This document shows, one piece after another, positions 60,485 through 64,000 of a stretch of DNA of 64,000 nucleotides. The stretch spans positions 62,001-126,000 of the forward strand of contig JAOPJZ010000002.1 of assembly GCA_025517525.1 (NCBI GenBank), written 5' to 3'. Position 1 is the first letter of the stretch. Each line of letters opens with the position of its first letter. A program made the position numbers and the translations under genes. The notes beneath the pieces are model-generated. The model made no database searches. It had not been told where the DNA came from and worked only from the letters and a program-made list of their open reading frames with translations. The stretch comes from Natronosalvus hydrolyticus. Its GTDB lineage: Archaea; Halobacteriota; Halobacteria; Halobacteriales; Natrialbaceae.

Positions 60485-62245
60485 ATGAGCCAAGCACAAA
60501 CAGAATCCGTCGACGAAGACGGTGTAATCGAAAGCGTGAGCGGTCCTGTCGTGACCGCCGCGGACCTCGACGCCCGGATGAACGACGTCGTCTACGTCGG
60601 TGAGGAAGGGCTGATGGGTGAGGTCATCGAAATCGAAGGGAACCTGACCACGATTCAGGTGTACGAGGAAACCTCGGGCGTCGGCCCCGGCGAACCCGTC
60701 GAAAATACGGGCGAACCGCTGAGCGTCGACCTCGGTCCGGGTCTACTCGACACCATCTACGACGGTGTCCAGCGCCCGCTCGACGAACTCGAGACGAAAA
60801 TGAACTCGGCGTTCCTCGACCGCGGGGTCGACGCGCCGGGGATCGACCTCGAGCGCACGTGGGAGTTTACGCCCACCGTCGAAGCAGGCGACGCCGTCGA
60901 ACCGGGCGACGTCATCGGCGAAGTACCTGAGACCGAGAGCATCACGCACAAGGTGATGGTCCCGCCGGACAGTGACGGTGGCGAGATTGAATCCATCGAA
61001 TCGGGAACGTTCACGGTCGACGAGACGGTGGCGACGCTCGACTCGGGCGAGGAAATCTCGATGCATCAGGAGTGGCCCGTTCGCTCTGCCCGTCCGGCAG
61101 CCGAAAAGCGGACGCCGACGGTCCCGCTCGTGTCGGGACAGCGCGTTCAGGACGGTCTGTTCCCCATCGCGAAAGGTGGGACGGCCGCGATTCCCGGTCC
61201 GTTCGGTTCGGGGAAAACGGTTACCCAGCACCAGCTCGCCAAGTGGTCCGACGCGGACATCGTCGTCTACGTCGGCTGTGGTGAGCGTGGCAACGAGATG
61301 ACCGAGGTGATCGAGGACTTCCCGGAACTCGAGGACCCCAAGACGGGGAAACCGCTGATGTCCCGGACCTGCCTCATCGCGAACACCTCGAACATGCCGG
61401 TCGCCGCGCGTGAATCCTGCATTTACACGGGGATCACCATCGCGGAGTACTTCCGTGACATGGGGTACGACGTCGCGCTGATGGCCGATTCCACTTCGCG
61501 GTGGGCAGAGGCCATGCGTGAGATTTCGAGCCGACTCGAGGAGATGCCCGGCGAGGAGGGCTATCCGGCCTACCTCTCTGCGGCACTGTCTGAGTTCTAC
61601 GAGCGTGCCGGCCTGTTCGAGAACGTCAACGGCACCGAAGGGTCGGTGTCGGTTATCGGCGCAGTGTCTCCACCTGGTGGGGACTTCTCCGAGCCGGTCA
61701 CACAGAACACGCTTCGTATCGTCAAAACGTTCTGGGCGCTCGACGCGGACCTGGCCGAACGCCGGCACTTCCCGTCGATTAACTGGAACGAGTCGTACTC
61801 GCTGTACCGACAGCAACTCGATCCCTGGTTCCGCGACAACGTCGCCGAAGACTACCCCGAAGTTCGTCAGTGGGGTGTCGACGTGCTCGACGAGGAGGAC
61901 GAACTACAGGAGATCGTTCAGCTGGTCGGGAAAGACGCACTGCCGGAAGACCAGCAGTTGACCCTCGAGGTTGCCCGCTATCTGCGCGAAGCGTGGCTCC
62001 AGCAGAACGCGTTCCACGACGTTGACACGTTCTGTCCGCCGGAGAAGACTTACCGGATGCTCCAGGCCATCAAGACGTTCAACGACGAGGCGTTCAACGC
62101 ACTCGACGCTGGTGTTCCGGTCGAAGAGATCCAGGAAGTCAACGCCGCACCCCGGCTCAACCGGATGGGTACGGCCGAGGAATGGGACGAGTTCATCGAC
62201 GACCTCGAGGGAGACCTCGAGTCCCAGATCAGGGAGCTCTACTAG
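60485..62245 (+). CDS. atpA: A-type ATP synthase subunit A (catalytic)
   Basis: 586 aa. Beta-barrel N-terminal domain, then the A-subunit specific bulge (about 115-190), then the P-loop [20 protein letters not shown]. Other ATPase motifs: [20 protein letters not shown] (catalytic Glu), [20 protein letters not shown] (Walker B region), and [22 protein letters not shown]-terminal helical domain completes it. No intein is present. Six alternating A and B subunits form the head. Gene order H-I-K-E-C-F-A-B matches haloarchaeal operons. Confidence 0.97.
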   Translation: MSQAQTESVDEDGVIESVSGPVVTAADLDARMNDVVYVGEEGLMGEVIEIEGNLTTIQVYEETSGVGPGEPVENTGEPLSVDLGPGLLDTIYDGVQRPLDELETKMNSAFLDRGVDAPGIDLERTWEFTPTVEAGDAVEPGDVIGEVPETESITHKVMVPPDSDGGEIESIESGTFTVDETVATLDSGEEISMHQEWPVRSARPAAEKRTPTVPLVSGQRVQDGLFPIAKGGTAAIPGPFGSGKTVTQHQLAKWSDADIVVYVGCGERGNEMTEVIEDFPELEDPKTGKPLMSRTCLIANTSNMPVAARESCIYTGITIAEYFRDMGYDVALMADSTSRWAEAMREISSRLEEMPGEEGYPAYLSAALSEFYERAGLFENVNGTEGSVSVIGAVSPPGGDFSEPVTQNTLRIVKTFWALDADLAERRHFPSINWNESYSLYRQQLDPWFRDNVAEDYPEVRQWGVDVLDEEDELQEIVQLVGKDALPEDQQLTLEVARYLREAWLQQNAFHDVDTFCPPEKTYRMLQAIKTFNDEAFNALDAGVPVEEIQEVNAAPRLNRMGTAEEWDEFIDDLEGDLESQIRELY

Positions 62246-62251
62246 CCAACC

Positions 62252-63670
62252 ATGAAAGAATATCAAACCATTACGGAAATCAGCGGTCCGCTGGTGTTCG
62301 CCGAGGTCGACGAGCCCGTTGGCTACGACGAGATCGTCGAAATCGAGACCGAAGACGGCAGGACCCTGCGCGGACAGGTACTCGAATCGAGCGAAGGCCT
62401 CGTCTCGATCCAGGTGTTCGAGGGGACGGGCGGTATCGACCGCAACGCGTCCGTTCGCTTCCTGGGTGAGACGATGAAGATGCCCGTCACCGAGGATCTG
62501 CTCGGGCGGGTGATGGACGGGTCGGGGAACCCCATCGACGGCGGTCCTGAAATCGTTCCCGACGAGCGTCGAGATATCGTCGGTGCGGCAATCAATCCCT
62601 ACTCGCGTGAGTATCCCGAGGAGTTCATCCAGACAGGTGTCTCCTCCATCGACGGGATGAACACGCTGGTTCGTGGCCAGAAACTGCCGATCTTCTCCGG
62701 TTCCGGACTGCCACACAACGACCTGGCACTCCAGATCGCCCGACAGGCGACCGTGCCGGAAGAAGACGAAGGCGACGATGATGACGACGAGGGATCGGAA
62801 TTCGCCGTCATCTTCGGTGCGATGGGGATCACCCAGGAGGAGGCAAACGAGTTCATGGCCGACTTCGAACGCACGGGCGCACTCGAGCGCTCGGTCGTCT
62901 TCATGAACCTGGCAGACGACCCGGCAGTCGAGCGGACGGTCACGCCGCGACTTGCACTGACCACTGCCGAGTATCTGGCCTTCGACAAGGGCTATCACGT
63001 CCTGGTCATCCTGACCGACATCACGAACTACTGTGAAGCGCTGCGTGAGATCGGTGCCGCTCGTGAGGAGGTTCCCGGTCGGCGTGGCTACCCCGGATAC
63101 ATGTACACCGACCTGGCTCAGCTCTACGAGCGGGCGGGTCGAATCCAGGGTCGTGAAGGGTCCGTTACCCAGATTCCGATTCTGACGATGCCTTCCGACG
63201 ACATCACCCACCCGATTCCCGACCTGACGGGATACATTACGGAGGGGCAGATCATCGTCGACCGATCCCTGAACAGCCAGGGTATCGAGCCGCCGATCAA
63301 CGTCCTCCCAAGCCTGTCGCGGCTGATGGACGACGGTATCGGCGAGGGACTGACGCGTGGCGACCACGCCGACGTCTCCGACCAGCTGTACGCGGCGTAC
63401 GCAGAGGGTGAAGACCTGCGTGACCTCGTGAACATTGTCGGCCGCGAGGCGCTGACCGATCGGGACAACAAATTCCTCGACTTCGCCGATCGGTTCGAAA
63501 ACGAGTTCGTCCAGCAGGGGTACGATACCAACCGTTCCATCGGGGATACCCTCGACATCGGCTGGGATCTGCTTTCGACGCTGCCAAAGGAGGAACTCAA
63601 CCGGATCGACGAGGACCTCATCGCGGAGTACTACCGCGAGGACGCTGCCGAAGCGGTACAGGCTGACTGA
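62252..63670 (+). CDS. atpB: A-type ATP synthase subunit B (regulatory)
   Basis: 472 aa, related to A but lacking an intact P-loop at [20 protein letters not shown], as expected for the non-catalytic subunit. It has an acidic insertion ([14 protein letters not shown], about 172-185). Family motifs: [40 protein letters not shown] ([20 protein letters not shown]) and [20 protein letters not shown]. It ends [14 protein letters not shown]. This is the last operon gene seen; subunit D is not directly downstream. Confidence 0.97.
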   Translation: MKEYQTITEISGPLVFAEVDEPVGYDEIVEIETEDGRTLRGQVLESSEGLVSIQVFEGTGGIDRNASVRFLGETMKMPVTEDLLGRVMDGSGNPIDGGPEIVPDERRDIVGAAINPYSREYPEEFIQTGVSSIDGMNTLVRGQKLPIFSGSGLPHNDLALQIARQATVPEEDEGDDDDDEGSEFAVIFGAMGITQEEANEFMADFERTGALERSVVFMNLADDPAVERTVTPRLALTTAEYLAFDKGYHVLVILTDITNYCEALREIGAAREEVPGRRGYPGYMYTDLAQLYERAGRIQGREGSVTQIPILTMPSDDITHPIPDLTGYITEGQIIVDRSLNSQGIEPPINVLPSLSRLMDDGIGEGLTRGDHADVSDQLYAAYAEGEDLRDLVNIVGREALTDRDNKFLDFADRFENEFVQQGYDTNRSIGDTLDIGWDLLSTLPKEELNRIDEDLIAEYYREDAAEAVQAD

Positions 63671-63967
63671 TCGCGGTTTTTTTCACAGTTCTCGCGTTTC
63701 TCGAGTAGCGTTAGAATCGTCTGTATTAGCTATCATAACGACTGGAACTCGAGAGATCCCGAGTACGACACGCTCAGGGAAACACTAATTGGCGCGACGA
63801 AAACCGGTTTCTCGAGCAGTCCACCGCGTGTCGATGTGACAGTAAAGAAAACGAAAACTGTCTGTTTGCTGGTCGGGGGTACCGAACCGCTCTCCCACGC
63901 GTCGGCTCGTGGGTGAAATCGAACGCAACTGCGTGATTTCACGCACGAGTACAGGATTGGGAAGCCA
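63671..63967. other. Region after the A-ATPase operon without a recognisable gene
   Basis: About 300 bp. Holds the T7 terminator (63677-63683). The only frames are short and unlike protein. Subunit D, which follows atpB in many haloarchaeal operons, is absent. Confidence 0.55.
63677..63683 (+). terminator. Poly-T terminator of the A-ATPase operon
   Basis: TTTTTTT seven bases after the atpB stop; no other strong T-run occurs within the operon. Confidence 0.6.
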
Positions 63968-64000
63968 CTAGACGCCGCGACCCTGCATCTTCTCTTCTTC
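63968..64000 (-). CDS. C-terminal end of a minus-strand gene (partial)
   Basis: The minus strand reads EEEKMQGRGV and a TAG stop into the window edge. Only ten residues are visible, but the acidic/basic run next to a terminator region and on the opposite strand suggests the end of a convergent gene. Identity cannot be told. Confidence 0.35.
   Translation of the reverse strand, partial: EEEKMQGRGV

Noticed and set aside
63733..63942. 69-codon open frame on the minus strand after the ATPase operon
   Set aside because: Its translation is not acidic, has poor haloarchaeal codon use and no recognisable motif.

Overview
The window is chromosomal DNA from an extremely halophilic archaeon, most likely of the Natrialbaceae type. 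The evidence is high GC, very acidic proteins, twin-arginine signal peptides and lipoboxes, haloarchaeal TATA boxes with very short leaders, a bat-type regulator, archaeal DnaG, CofH, a thermosome and an A-type ATPase operon. The hexamer CTCGAG is conspicuously frequent throughout. No CRISPR array, rRNA or intact insertion sequence is visible.

Layout. 1-7.3 kb: a truncated Tat-exported family 5 solute-binding protein, a MinD-like ATPase, an MBL hydrolase, a PAS/GAF/bat regulator and a 47-residue zinc ribbon. 7.4-13 kb: ion homeostasis (a CDF transporter with a palindromic operator candidate, a fluoride riboswitch followed by two overlapping crcB genes, a split MgtE-type transporter), then citrate synthase. 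13-19.7 kb: MATE exporter, threonine ammonia-lyase behind a structured leader, RidA, tRNA-Ser(GGA), a broken MFS gene and an HMCES/SRAP protein. 19.9-31.3 kb: thermosome, membrane protein pair, ABC exporter, a large CARDB surface protein, and an operon of a two-repeat lipoprotein and a two-domain halocyanin. 31.3-35.5 kb: redoxin, DUF547 protein, and an HxlR regulator between two paralogous membrane proteins that share a GTTACC promoter motif. 35.6-43.5 kb: riboflavin synthase, PrsW protease, FAU-1 RNA-binding protein, NUDIX hydrolase, aldo-keto reductase, acyltransferase. 43.5-55.5 kb: TraB-like protein, tRNA-Gly(CCC), NadE, DnaG, Ste24-like protease, CofH, a membrane-anchored wHTH protein, secreted proteins, a pilin-like protein and a methyltransferase. 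55.7-63.7 kb: the A-ATPase operon atpHIKECFAB, without atpD directly behind atpB.

The least explained structures are non-coding. (1) Both tRNA genes are followed by the same module: an inverted copy of that tRNA's own 3' end, a GC-rich spacer, a direct copy of the 3' end, and a shared 15-bp motif. (2) The fluoride aptamer before crcB overlaps a perfect 9-bp hairpin ending at the start codon, which suggests translational switching. (3) Two families of about 83-bp palindromic, MITE-like repeats occur; one copy supplies the last codons of the NUDIX gene. (4) A structured leader precedes threonine ammonia-lyase. (5) A local GTTACC promoter motif surrounds the HxlR gene.

All function calls come from reading translated sequence and motifs. 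No database search was run, so DUF numbers given as 'probably' are from memory.
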